From positions 47,733,001 through 47,797,000 of the forward strand of contig NC_073627.1 in assembly GCF_029407905.1 (NCBI RefSeq): a DNA stretch of 64,000 nt, read 5' to 3'. A program made the position numbers and the translations under genes. The DNA is from Bubalus kerabau. Taxonomy: Eukaryota > Chordata > Mammalia > Artiodactyla > Bovidae. Below are positions 10,195 through 20,400 of this stretch, piece by piece (positions within the stretch are counted from its first letter, which is position 1; each line of letters begins with the position of its first letter). Under the pieces are notes generated by a model. It was not told where the DNA came from and ran no database searches. It saw nothing but the letters and a program-made list of their open reading frames with translations.

Positions 10195-10460
10195 TATTTG
10201 ATGGCTCTTTATCTAATTTCTTAGAATGAATACTTAGGGCAATTATTTTCAACTTTTCACACACACAGAAATTATAAAAGCATCAAAAGCTATTAAATGT
10301 CCTCTGAGCATAGCTTTAGCTAGGTCCCGTAGGCCTTGATAGAGAGTGTTCTCCTTTTTATTACTTTCTAGATAATGTATAATTTGTTTTTATTTTCTTT
10401 TTGAGCCAAGGATTATTTAGAAAACATTTCTTCATTTCAAAACAGTGAAGGTTCTTTTGT
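10195..10460 (-). mobile_element. Old L1 LINE ORF2 fragment
   Basis: Read on the plus strand it carries the antisense L1 ORF2 landmarks 'catagctttagctaggtccc', 'gataatgtataatttgttttt' and 'gagccaaggattatttagaa'. It is too degraded for any frame. Confidence 0.65.
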
Positions 10461-10799
10461 TCATATTTTAAAGTACAATTTCTAAAATGAGTTGTCCGTC
10501 AATATTGATGCTGAGAATGAAGAATGAGGAGGAGGTCCTAGGAGCAGATGAGCAGTTAAGGTCAACCTCACAACTTTTGATGGGTACTCATTGTGTGGGG
10601 CATTCTTATCCTACCTCCCCTGGTCTAGGTGGGGAAGAAGCAAGAGGAAACTGGGGAGCAGAACTCCACGATGTTCTCCTTTAGTGTCTGTTCTCCCGCT
10701 TCTCAGGCAGTGACCTAGAGAGTTGCGGCCCCCCTCTGCCCCTGTGTTAGGCGTCAGTCCCTGTCCAAGCTCTAGGAGGTGTCTCCCTACACATACCCC
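10461..10799. other. Unassigned sequence
   Basis: No family or exon is recognised. Confidence 0.45.
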
Positions 10800-10945
10800 A
10801 CAGGCAGGCATCATTCCCATTTGGCGGAGGTGGAAACTGAGTCCCAAAAGGCCACAGACAACTTTCTCAGGTTACACGGCTGAGAACTGGATGCAAACCA
10901 AGCTTTCTCTGGCTCCTGAAGCCTGGCCTTCATGCTGTACTACTC
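10800..10945 (-). mobile_element. MIR SINE fragment
   Basis: 'aggcatcattcccatttggc', 'ggtggaaactgagtccc', 'tctcaggttacacggctgag' match reverse MIR (fraction of 'fraction-to-ground' core around the ACTGAG-ACACGGC motifs). Confidence 0.65.
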
Positions 10946-11753
10946 TAGTCCCATCTCGACACTTCTTTGTACCTGCGACTGCTCAAAATTTTCAAATGAA
11001 TACTGAGACTCCCAGCTTCAAAGGCCTTGGTAATAATTACACAGTGAGTGCATGACACAGCAGAGCCCCAGTGAAGCTTTAATTAAAACCATCAGAGAAT
11101 ATGGGTTCATGGCCCTGTGTCCCTAAGCTCTCTCCTCCCTCCATCTCCCCAGCTTCCTTTCACATCTTCCTCTTCCTCAGTCCAGTCCCTGAATTCCTAA
11201 CTGGGAAAGTTGAGAAGTGTGGAGGAGTGTGGTAGGGATTAAGGGCAGCAGAGGGCAAGCTTTGTTTGGGGACAGGAGGCTGACAAGACCAAGTGATCTT
11301 CCACACTGAGTCTTTCCCAGTCAACCCCTTGGACCTTTATACTGCCCATATCAATCTTTCTAGGACATTGGCTTAATGACCAAGAATTATGGATTTTTTT
11401 TGAATGGGATCCCATATCATTACAAAAGACCATTTAAGGAGTTTTATGATCTTGCTGCTGGGAACTGGAATTTTCAAGCCAAGAGAGGTCACGTGGTCTT
11501 AGAAAGGCTGCCTTGTGTTTCTCGTATCTCACGGACTGCTCTCTCCTCCTCCCTGAGTCGCAGCGTCACTTTTCCCCAAATTCACTGACTTGGTCATCTA
11601 TTTGATGCTGTGACTGTGTGGCCATGGAGAAGCCCTTTACTCCCTTGGGGTCTTACTCTCTGCTCCCCCAGGAGCAAGTCCTTGGTCTGTTCCCCAGGCC
11701 TTCCTTCTTGCTTCCTTCCAATCTCTGTGCCCATCCCCGGTATCACCACTATG
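10946..11753. other. Unassigned sequence
   Basis: 11385-11510 is non-repetitive (ATGGGATCCCATATCATTAC; GAGGTCACGTGGTCTTAG includes an E-box CACGTG). No exon is recognised. Confidence 0.4.
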
Positions 11754-11972
11754 TATGCTAAGTCACTTCAGTTGTGTCCGACTCTGTGTGACCCTATGCA
11801 CTAGAGCCCACCAGGCTCCCCTGTCCATGGGGTTCTGCAGGCAAGAATACTGGAGCGGGTTGCCGTGCCCTCCTCCAGGGGATCTTCTCGACCCAGGGAT
11901 CAAACCCAGGCCTCATTATGTTTCCTGCAGTGACAGGAGGGCTCTTTACCACTACCACCGTCTGGGAAGCCC
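11754..11972 (-). mobile_element. Bov-tA SINE with TSD
   Basis: Complete reverse Bov-tA. ATCACCACT at 11742-11750 and ATCACCACC at 11973-11981 flank it as a slightly decayed TSD. Confidence 0.95.
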
Positions 11973-11984
11973 ATCACCACCGTA

Positions 11985-12956
11985 GGTTCCATGCTTTCTT
12001 TTCTCCCAGGTCCGTGGATTTGGGTCCAGAGTGCCATGGGTGCTCATAAACACTGAATACAAGGGTGAACCAATGATGAACAAACAAATCAAGGGATCGT
12101 GGCTGCCTAAACGGCATGGACGGGGAGGGAGGGTGGTGAGAAGGGACACTCACAGGGCAGAGAAATTGCTCTGGAGCTGTGCCCTAGCTCAAGTAGTGGC
12201 ATGGATGGCAGAGGAGAGAATGCCCTGCTGCCAGGAAAGACCCAGAAGCACCGGTCATGCCCGGTTTCCCAACCAGCCCTTGGCTGCTTCTGGGCCTTCC
12301 TCTGGGGAACTGCAGGCTGTCTCGAGGCCTCAGCAGCAGATCCCGAGGCAGCCAGAGACGTCCCCAGCTAGGTTTATTGAGCACAGCTCTGGCACCAACC
12401 CTATTCCATGGGTCCTGGGCTTTTTCAGGCCCATGGGTTTAACCTCTTTCAACCCCATTTCCGCACCTGCAAGTGGAGATAAGAACACCCATGTGTTTCC
12501 ATGGAATAAGTCCAGACAAAGAACGTAAAATGCTAGGTGAGTCTCAGTGCCCGGAGAGTTTGCTCCCCTCTTCCACCATCTATTTTCATTGAAACCTCTC
12601 CTGTTTCAGGCCTTACCTGACCGTTGGCTTCTGTTTCCCTCCCCCACAGCCGGGGCTTTGGGGTTCTCCACTGCAGGCTGAGTCTGCCCTTGGTTCCCAA
12701 GACCAGCCCTGAGGTTTAAACAGCCCCCGACTGTCACTCTGAGACTCACTTGTTGATGCTGCCTGGACCTCTGCCCCCATTCTGAATCCTGCCAAGGGCA
12801 GAGTCCAGCTGGGTCCAATTGAGGGGAGCCCAGAGCTACGTTGGGAGCTGCCCCCTGAGCCCACCCTCCCCCTTTAATGTCGGCTTCTCTAAGCATACCT
12901 AGCACTTGCCTTTGTATCACTCACTTGGAAATGACCGAAGTTCCTCGTCACAGGAT
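11985..12956. other. Unassigned sequence
   Basis: A 165-codon plus-strand frame (12031-12528) and 104-codon minus-strand frame (12606-12920) have no recognisable domain. 12375-12490 may include a weak MIR remnant. GC content is higher than in surrounding DNA. Confidence 0.4.
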
Positions 12957-12995
12957 GGGTGTGTGCGTGTGTGCGTGTGTGTCTGTGAGTGTGTT
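12957..12995. repeat. Imperfect (TG)n/(CG) microsatellite
   Basis: GTGTGTGCGTGTGTGCGTGT followed by TGTCTGTGAGTGTGT; interrupted dinucleotide repeat. Confidence 0.9.
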
Positions 12996-13021
12996 GCTGT
13001 GCTGGTTTCTTCAGTCAGACT

Positions 13022-13190
13022 AGTCATTCTCAACCCAACCATATAGCAGTATATCCTAGAATGACTTCATAAAATGCCAATATCCAGACTCATCCCCAAA
13101 TACTCTGATTTAATTGGTCTGGAGGGGACCCTGGATGCAGGGACTTTTGAATAGCACTTTCGGGTCCAGCTGGTACTGAGAGACACTGAA
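13022..13190. mobile_element. MER5-type hAT MITE
   Basis: 'gtcattctcaacccaaccat' terminus, the internal 'ctctgatttaattggtctgg' block and 'gggacttttgaatagcac' are characteristic of MER5A-like elements. Confidence 0.7.
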
Positions 13191-13366
13191 TAAGGTGTGG
13201 GTTCAGGGATTCAGAGACAGGGATGCAGCTCTGTCCATTCTTGTTACATCCAAGGGGCCTGGGTTGGTCCCAAGACCACATCCATCGAGCAGGGGTTGTC
13301 CTCTTTGGGACCCTTTGCCTGATATCCTCCCTTCCTCTGACTGGACCAGGTCTGCATGTCCTTCTT

Positions 13367-13482
13367 CTTTTTAAAGTCTTTATTGAATTTGTTACAATGA
13401 TTGCTTCTGTTTTATCTTATGGTTTTTTGGCCTTGCATTGGAAGGTGGAGTCTTAACCACTGGACCACCGGGGAAGTCCCTC
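13367..13482 (-). mobile_element. tRNA-Glu SINE (long-tail CHR type)
   Basis: AAAGTCTTTATTGAATTTGT tail, 'ttgcttctgttttatcttat' body, then GAGTCTTAACCACTGGACCA head. The B-box portion is deleted relative to the copies at 43040 and 60200. Confidence 0.85.
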
Positions 13483-13751
13483 TTATTACACTGTGTTTGA
13501 TTTCCTGTTCACCCCTCTACTGTTCCCAATAGACAGAAGGCTGCCTGCTCTAGGGTGGAGAGGGATCCAGGCTTTCAGCTTTGGCATCTTCATCAAAGCC
13601 TTCACATATCAGCAAGTACCAGCACCCCAGGGATCTGGGGACCTCTAATCCCTTCCTCCCAGTCTCCCTGGTTGTTGATGAAGCCCCTTGTCCCTTCTCG
13701 ATGTCATCTCCTGGCTTTTAGAAACAGTCTGGTCCTCCAGCCCTCATAGCT
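13483..13751. other. Unassigned sequence
   Basis: No family is recognised. Confidence 0.45.
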
Positions 13752-14200
13752 CCTGTATTAACTATCTCCTCCTATGGAACACAGTACTCCACAATTTAGC
13801 AGCTGAAACAATAAATATTTATTATCCCATACTGTCTCCATGGGTCAGGAATTGGGGACAGCTAAGCTGGGTGGTTCCAGTTCAGAGGCCCTCATGAGCA
13901 TGCAGGCAGGGGGTCAGCAGTTGCTGCTCTATTTGGAGACCTGATTGGGGCTGGAGCGACTACTTCTAAGCTCCTCACATGGCTGTGGATGGGAAGCTTC
14001 AGTTTCTCATAACGGTGGCCTCTCCCTAAGGCTGCCCATGACACGGCCTCTCCAAGAGCCACTCACTGATCCAAGGGACAAAAGAAACAAGCAAGAGAGG
14101 GACCAACCATGCTGGAAGCCAGTCTCTTTATATTCACAGCATCACTTCTTCCATAAGTGGTAGGTAGCATAGCACAACTTGGGCACAATGTGGGTGGAAT
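13752..14200. mobile_element. Ancient mammalian interspersed repeat, LTR-like
   Basis: 'aacaataaatatttattatc', 'ctccatgggtcaggaattgg', 'gctaagctgggtggttccag', 'ggcctctccaagagcc' and 'tccataagtgg' are in the order of a well-known old eutherian repeat, which I take to be a MaLR/ERVL-class LTR. I see no coding sequence. Exact family is unassigned. Confidence 0.55.
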
Positions 14201-14724
14201 GACACAGGAATCTGGCTTATCGCAGGTCATTCTCAAGGATGCCCATCACGGCCTCCATGCAGAAAACTGGCCTGAAACTCCAGACAGGGTGTGTGCAGGT
14301 AACAGTTTTGAAGATCATTTAGGCTTTGTTGGGATCTTTTTAGAGAAGGGCTGATAAAATAAGGCTCTCCTCCTTTTCTATCCTAAACTTCTTATTAACA
14401 CCTGAGCTCAGAAAACTTGTCAGTGGAGACTCAAGAGTAAACCAGAAGTTCCACGTATCTCCAGAGCGGGAGCTTATTTTTTTAGTTATGCTATTTCAAG
14501 ACTGAACGTGGGAGTGAAGGGGAGACAGAGGAAATCTGTCCACAGGGGCTTTGAGGGGAAGGGGGTGGGTTGGTGGTGACCAACCTCCTGTGTGGCCCCC
14601 CAAATATGGCTCAGAGAAGTAAGATGGAGCCAAGGCCAACCCTGTGACTTCTCCAGGAGGGGAGGAGCATGCCAAGCTCAGTCCCATCTGGGTCGGTTCC
14701 GTTTTTGTGTGATTCCAGCAGCTG
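14201..14724. other. Unassigned sequence
   Basis: No family or exon is recognised. Confidence 0.45.
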
Positions 14725-14795
14725 TTCTTTCCCCTGGGCCTTAGTTTCTCCACTTATAAAATGGGTCCATTGGACTAATACTTAGACTATTTTTA
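14725..14795 (+). mobile_element. MIR fragment hosting an L1 insertion
   Basis: 'tgggccttagtttctccact' and 'aaaatgggtccattgg' are the MIR 'leaves' of the CTCAGTTTCCTCATCTG core. The L1 3' end begins just downstream. Confidence 0.55.
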
Positions 14796-14811
14796 AAAAC
14801 AGTGGTACCTT

Positions 14812-15525
14812 TAAGCCACTGTGAAAAACAGTATGAGGTTTCCTCAAAAAACTAAAAACAGAGTTGCTATATGATCCAGCAATCCCACTCCTGGGCATAC
14901 ATCTGGACAAAACTGTAATTCAAAAAGATACACACACTGCTATATTCATAGCATCAGCATTCACAATAGCCAAGACGTGGAAGAAACTTAAACGTTCATC
15001 GAGAGATGAATAGATAAAGAAGATGCAGCATACACACGTGCGCGCGCGTGCACACACACACACACACACACACACACAGTGGAATACTATTTAGCCACGA
15101 AAAAGAATGAAATAATGCCATTCACAGTAGCATGGATGGACCTGGAGATTATTATACTAAGTGAAGTAAGTCAGACTAAGACAAATATCATACAATATCA
15201 CTTATACATGGAATCTAAACTGTGACAGAAATGAACTTCTTTAGGAAACAGAAACAGTCTAACAGACACAGAGGAACAGGCTTGTGGTTGCCAAGGGGAA
15301 GGAGGGTTAGGGAGGTACGGGTTGGGAGTTTGGGATTAGTTTATGCAAACTATTATATATATATAGAATCACAATAAGGCCCTACTATATAGTAAAGGGG
15401 ATTCTATCCTGTAATAAGCCATAATGGAAAATAATATGAAAAATATATGTATAAAATCACTTTCCCATACCCCAGAAACTAACCCAACACTGTAAATCAA
15501 CTATATTTCAATAAAATAAATTAAT
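14812..15525 (+). mobile_element. L1 LINE 3' end, 5'-truncated, with TSD
   Basis: The end of ORF2 ('atgatccagcaatcccactc', 'ttcacaatagccaagacgtg', 'gtggaatactatttagcc') is followed by the ruminant L1 3' UTR and AATAAA-rich tail. Flanks AAAACAGTGGTACCTT (14796-14811) and AAAATAGTGGCACCTT (15526-15541) are a 16-bp TSD with two mismatches. Stop codons and indels mark ORF2 as dead. Confidence 0.93.
15028..15078. repeat. Alternating purine-pyrimidine microsatellite (CG core, CA arm)
   Basis: All 51 bases alternate purine and pyrimidine: a GTGCGCGCGCGTGC centre followed by a long CA run. It sits inside the L1 where other copies have a short TACATATATACA motif, so it expanded after or during insertion. 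Confidence 0.95.
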
Positions 15526-15589
15526 AAAATAGTGGCACCTTCATTTTCTAAATTAAAGCTTATAACTAATGAGGTGAATAGAGCATAAC

Positions 15590-15850
15590 TGTCTCATTAC
15601 CATATAAAATAGACAATGTTATAACAGCTACCGTGCACTCCACGCTTAGAATGTTCTTGATGCTGTTCTTATATACTTTGCACTCATTAACTTGTGGAAT
15701 CTCCAAAGACATCCTATGAGTTAGCAACTATTGTTTTTCTTGTCATCATCCCATTTTACAGAAGAGGAAGTTGAGGACCAGAGAGGTGAAGTACCTGCCC
15801 AAGATCACACGCTTGTAAGTGGCTTGAACTCATGTAGGGGGTGCCCTGGG
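15590..15850 (-). mobile_element. MIR SINE
   Basis: Reverse MIR: 'actcattaacttgtggaatc', 'catcctatgagttagcaact', 'cattttacagaagaggaag', 'gcccaagatcacacgcttg'. Nearly full length. Confidence 0.78.
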
Positions 15851-16030
15851 TCCCCAGGCTGTACAGATAGAAACAACATTGTTCCAGTGGCAGAGAGGGA
15901 GGAGGTGGCGGCAGCCCCACTTGGGCCCTTCTCGCTCCCTCTTCTCCCACTGGGCACCTGTGAGCAGGGTTACAGACCCCCCGTGTTTGGGGAGCTTTCC
16001 TTTGGTGTCTGAGCCCCAGTGAGCTATGAC
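15851..16030. other. Unassigned sequence
   Basis: Moderately GC-rich; no family is recognised. Confidence 0.45.
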
Positions 16031-16215
16031 TGCATTTCTCTAAGGACTCTCTGCAAACACCTGCATCCGCACCATCTGGGAGGCTTGTGAAAATACAGAT
16101 TTTAAGGCCATGTTGGGATCCCCAGGGTCTGACTCTCTAGGTGGAGCCCAGGAATTCCAAGTTAATAAGCACTCAGTTAGGTCTCAGGCTCACTGACATG
16201 CAAGAATTGCTGTAT
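16031..16215. mobile_element. MER5/MER20-type hAT MITE
   Basis: 'gcaccatctgggaggcttgt', 'aaaatacagattttaaggcc', 'gtggagcccaggaattcc' and 'aataagcactcagttagg' follow the MER5-like internal order. Confidence 0.65.
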
Positions 16216-16469
16216 CACGAGTGCCGCTGGGCGGCTTGATCACAGCCATTCGGCTTAGAAAGGCCTGGATTTAAAATTTCCCTTAAGGAGGGGGAAGGCC
16301 AGGGTCTGACAGTCCAGCCAGGGGTCTTGCATGATTAGGTCTCTGGGCACACGCACTGATGAACCATCTGTCAGACATGACCCCACCTCAGGCCCACAAC
16401 CCGGGTCGTGGTCACCCAGAGTAACAAAGGAATTCGTCTTGCCCAAGAGCCAAGCTGGGGGCTTGGTCA
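16216..16469. other. Unassigned sequence
   Basis: No family is recognised. Confidence 0.45.
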
Positions 16470-16900
16470 CTGTGACATAATTCTAGGTTACAATTAATCA
16501 GCACATCTGTGAACACACCAGGTGACACAAGATCGTTTTTTTATGCTTTGGAGAGAAAACAATTTTCATTACAGCTCAACACAGCTGGGGAATCAGAGAA
16601 ACAAACAGTATTCAACGTTCATGTGTTAATGATTGTTATTCCTTGAGATTGTTACCACCCAAGCGCTGATTACAAGCTAGACTGCAGAGACTATCTTGGC
16701 GATGGGAAATCTGGCTTCTTATGGCCTCTCTTGGGGGCCTTCTCGGCTGTTAGAACTGGGGGAGGTCATTAATAAACGTGTTGCAGACACAGGGTAATCA
16801 TGTCGGGCTTATGAGCGTAGCTGTTCCACACAGAAGAGACACTGCCCCAGCAGAACGGGAGAATGGGGAGGCATTAAAGTCACTCCTGGGTTCATCCTGG
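16470..16900. promoter_or_regulatory. Unique AT-rich block, candidate conserved non-coding element
   Basis: No repeat signature over about 430 bases. It has homeodomain-type ATTAAT (16491-16498 region and 16767 region), SOX-type ATTGTT sites near 16632-16650, and little low-complexity sequence. Conservation is inferred from texture only and not tested. Confidence 0.4.
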
Positions 16901-17076
16901 TGTTGGGACCAGGAGAATGTACTCTCTTCCGACATCATTTAAGTCATAGATATGCTATGCTCTAGCATTTTCTCAGAAGGTGACCCTCCAGCAGTTTTTG
17001 GATTACCTGAGCACTTCAATTAATTAGTGGGCCCGACTAAGTTCCCCTGTACAAGCCAAACCATCCTCCTCGGGCA

Positions 17077-17122
17077 GGGGTTGGGGGTTGGGGTGGGGTG
17101 GCTGGGGGAGGCGGGGTGGGGG
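17077..17122 (+). promoter_or_regulatory. Putative G-quadruplex
   Basis: Seven or more G-runs of 4-5 (GGGGTTGGGGGTTGGGGTGG and onward to 17122) with 1-4 base loops on the plus strand. It sits in non-repetitive DNA 11 bases from a CTCF-like site. Confidence 0.75.
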
Positions 17123-17133
17123 CATTTTGTCAG

Positions 17134-17152
17134 TGGCCACTAGAGGGTAGCA
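17134..17152 (+). promoter_or_regulatory. CTCF-like motif
   Basis: TGGCCACTAGAGGGTAGCA matches the core CCACYAGRGGG of the known CTCF consensus exactly; the following three bases (TAG) deviate from the usual CGC/CAG. Confidence 0.5.
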
Positions 17153-17206
17153 GTGAGTCCACAGTCTGTCTATTTCCACTCCCGCACCCTCTCCACCTGC
17201 ACACAC

Positions 17207-17230
17207 ATGGATAGATGGATGGATGGATGG
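17207..17230. repeat. (ATGG)n microsatellite
   Basis: ATGGATAG then four ATGG units; short. Confidence 0.9.
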
Positions 17231-17553
17231 GGGCTCTTTCTTGACTTTGAAAGATACAGGAGCAAGGGAGGGGCCTTGAAGCTTAAGCTTTATTTGTTTC
17301 ACACTCATATGCCTTCTGGCCTCACTTGGCTTCTTATTTTGGAATCTGAGACAGCAGGGAATTCTGTTTCCAGAAGGTTGCCCCTTCCCCAGGAAGAAAT
17401 TACAGGAGTGCTTTAGAACTGACCTTCAGGTCCTGGGAATAAGCCTGTGGAACCAAGAATGTGGAGGATTCTAGCCCCCATACCTTTTGGGTATGTAGGT
17501 GCCAGAAAGATAGTGGTCTCCTTTTGAAAAGTCAGGTCTTCACATAGGAGCTT
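17231..17553. other. Unassigned sequence
   Basis: No family or exon is recognised. Confidence 0.45.
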
Positions 17554-17766
17554 GTTGCTGTTGTTCAGTCGCCAAGTCTTGTCTGACTCTCTGCAACCCT
17601 ATGGACTGTATCCCACCAGGCTCCTCTGTCCACGGGATTCTCCAGGCAAGACAACTGGAGTGGGTTGCCATTTCCTTCTCCAGAGGATCTTCCCGGATTA
17701 GGGATCGAACCCGCGTCTCCTGCACTGGCAGGCAGATTCTTTACCATTGAGCCGCTAGGGAAGCCC
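17554..17766 (-). mobile_element. Bov-tA SINE, full length
   Basis: Begins with GTTGCTGTTGTTCAGTCGCC (tail side) and ends at the reverse A-box ACCATTGAGCCGCTAGGG. No clear TSD. Confidence 0.95.
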
Positions 17767-18924
17767 ATCAGAGATGCTGAAAGAGAAGGTGCTGATATTG
17801 GCATTGGCACACTGGCTTATGTCAGCCAAGGATGTGAATGATAGTGATAACGACCATAATATCATAGAGGCAGCTGATACTCACCACGCTTGCCAGACAT
17901 GACCAGGCAGGCAGGCACAGCACAGATGAGAGGCTTAGGATTCAATAACATCAACACAGCCACATGGCTAAGAGGTGGTCTGAGTCTGGGGAGCTAGGTC
18001 TGGTTGAGTCCATACAACATTTTGCTTCCTGAGCAGGAGGGAGGTAACAAAAGCCTCTGGGACTTGGTGAGGCCCCAGCATCTTAACCTGCTAAGGAATG
18101 TATTTCAAAGGATAAAAATTAGGCCGAATTGAGTCATTCCTTGCACCCTGCACAAGGAGGTGAGGTAAGAAAGGCCACTGACTAATGAGCTTTGCCACTG
18201 GAAACCAGACAGTCATCCTGGAGTGAGGTCCACGTGGACACAAGTGACGCTGTAACCATGGTGACTGCAGGGACAGGGATGACCCGATTCCATGGTGGGT
18301 AAGAGAACAGTGGCCCCACCTGATCCGGGGCACCCTGGAGACCAAAGGAGACATACCACCAATGAGTCAGCCTGCCCAGCAGAATGCACGGAGCCTGGGG
18401 TTACCCACCAGGACAGGAAGAGGTGGGCAAGGATGGCTGACCAGGCAGGCAGAGCTGGAGGGGGTCTTGGAGAATCTGCTAGTCCAGTCTCCCCATTGTG
18501 CAGGCAGAGATACCTGAATCTGGGGAGATAAGGAAGTGTGACATCCTACCATCTGCTATGGCATCACTGGGGCTGGACCCCGGCTTTCTTGCCCCCAAGA
18601 TCATAACATACTCTGGACACCTCCTTACTACTCCTCATAAGACCTGAATCTTATTCTAGCTCCTGGGAGCCCTGCTGCCTGGCCCATGAAGATGCCCTAG
18701 AAGTACCCAGGCTGCTGCTCTGCATGTCTCCCATCAGCAGCCTCTTTGGGGAGCAATGCCTTTTGGCCTCGCAGGCTGTGCGATTTGGCGGGGGCTAGGA
18801 GGCCTCTGCTGGGCAGCCACAGCCTGACCCGCTGGGTGAGGAGGGAACACAGGGGGCTGCTGAGTGAAGCCCACTGGCTAGGCTGAGGGCCTGGAGGCTG
18901 GCACAGGTGAGCATCCTTTTAAAC
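17767..18924. other. Unassigned sequence
   Basis: No clear repeat. 17880-18000 ('tgccagacatgaccaggcag', 'cacatggctaagaggtgg') may be a decayed minus-strand MIR. Several short frames have no recognisable product. Confidence 0.4.
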
Positions 18925-19098
18925 GAACACTGGAGTGGGTTGCCATTTCCTTCTCCAATGAATGAAAGTGAAAAGTGAAAGTGAAAGTGAAGTCATGTCC
19001 AACGCTTCGTGACCCCACGGACTGCAGCCTACCAGGCTCCTCCATCCATGGGATTTTCCAGGCAAGAGTACTGGAGTGGGTTGCTATTGCCTTCTCCG
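18925..19098 (-). mobile_element. Bov-A2 SINE, partial, with perfect TSD
   Basis: Contains the junction between the two BovA monomers (CTCCAATGAATGAAAGTGAA) and one full monomer; the outer monomer is mostly missing. ATCCTTTTAAAC occurs at both edges (18913-18924 and 19099-19110), a perfect 12-bp TSD, so this shortened copy inserted as such. Confidence 0.95.
18964..18992 (+). promoter_or_regulatory. ISRE/IRF-like motif array in Bov-A2
   Basis: Four overlapping GAAAGTGAAA-type units (18964-18992) match the IRF consensus GAAANNGAAA. This copy has one more GAAAGT unit than the Bov-A2 at 53074. Confidence 0.55.
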
Positions 19099-19110
19099 AT
19101 CCTTTTAAAC

Positions 19111-19489
19111 AGGATCTGTAATTGCAAAAAATGGGACCCGGGCCACCTGTGTGACTGCCCTCCTAGTCCCTTCTGCCACTGTGCTCCCTGCGAGGTAGCC
19201 TGGGGCTCTCTGCTCAGGACCTGCTTTGGGTCTGTCCCCCTTATCCATTTCACGATGAAGTCTCTCTCCCATTCCATTTCCTAGGTGCTTTCCCATTCCA
19301 GGTCCTGCCATTAGGACAGTGCCTCTTCTTGGGTAAATGGATTGTTTCCCCCTATCCTGAAGGGCTATATAGCAGAAACTGGTCTCACCCTAAAGCTATG
19401 AATAGAAGGTAGAGGCCACCACTCCCCCCAGAGGGTGTGGCCCGTGGGTGGGCAGGCCCTGGGGTCTCTGCAGAGCCTCTTGCCCCTCT
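19111..19489. other. Unassigned sequence
   Basis: No family or exon is recognised. Confidence 0.45.
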
Positions 19490-19895
19490 CTAGTTCTTTC
19501 ACTTTAAATAACACACTGAACCTCTCTGGCCCTCTGTTTCCTCATCTGCAAAGTGTGAACAATACCTAGTGAAAATGCAGAAGTGAAAGTGTTATTCATT
19601 CAGTCCTGTTCAAATCTTTGTGACCCCATGGACTGTAGCCCTCCAGGCTCCTGTCTCTGGGATTCTCCAGGCAAGAACACTGGAGTGGATAGCCATTCCC
19701 TTCTCCAGGGGATCTTCCTGATTCAGGAATCAAATCCAGATCTCCTACATTGCAGGCAGATTCTTTACTGTCTCAGCCACCAGGGCAAAGGGGAAGTCTT
19801 TGATATTTAACAAAGGTTCTCATCTTCCGGTGTTGCCTTGAGTATTGAGATGAAGTAGTGAATTGTCCATCATAGGACTCGGTAACTATTTACTT
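19490..19895 (+). mobile_element. MIR SINE, split by a Bov-tA
   Basis: 'cactgaacctctctggccct', 'ctgtttcctcatctgcaaag' and 'gaacaatacctagtg' precede the inserted SINE (19580-19786). 'gagtattgagatgaagtag' and 'ggactcggtaactatt' after it continue the MIR. Confidence 0.65.
19580..19786 (-). mobile_element. Bov-tA SINE inserted in MIR
   Basis: Complete reverse Bov-tA, moderately diverged, with a GAAGTGAAAGTG tail at its left edge. No convincing TSD. Confidence 0.93.
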
Positions 19896-20204
19896 CTTTC
19901 ATGGAAATCCTCAGTTTCTCCATCTGTGAAATAGGAATTCCTATCTGACCCACAGGATAGAAGTCTGGGACACTATGCTTTGGAAATCAGGAACTGCTCT
20001 ACAATCCAAGTGTTGTTTTCCTCAGGTGTTGTGAATTCCTGCAAGAGCAGACACAGGGGGCTGCCTTTAGTGTAGACGCCAAGGTTCATACCAGGTCGCA
20101 GAGTAGGGAAGTGAGCTACACAAGAAGTCGGGTGACAACGTGTCTGGACACTCCATCTTCTGATCTGGGCCTGGGCCTTCTGGGTCCTCTTTTGTTTAAG
20201 GAAA

Positions 20205-20400
20205 AATGGAGTTCTGAGACTAGCTCAGAGGTCAGCCTCTAGCTCTGGACTTACTGCCTCTGTGACCTTGGGAAGTGCCTTGGCCTCTGAAACCCTTATT
20301 TCTTTATTCTGAAACGAGGGTGATAAAACCTCCTGCAGAGGGTCATGTAAAGGGTCACTGTACAGATGACCTCCAGTGCAAGGCTCCTAGCAGGGCCCTT
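20205..20400 (+). mobile_element. MIR SINE
   Basis: 'gttctgagactagctcagag', 'ctctgtgaccttgggaagtg', 'gtcatgtaaagggtcac' and 'agtgcaaggctcctagcagg' are in MIR order. Confidence 0.72.

Noticed and set aside
12031..12528. 165-codon plus-strand open frame
   Set aside because: Moderately GC-rich non-coding DNA; no domain, and frames in other phases and on the other strand are also open.
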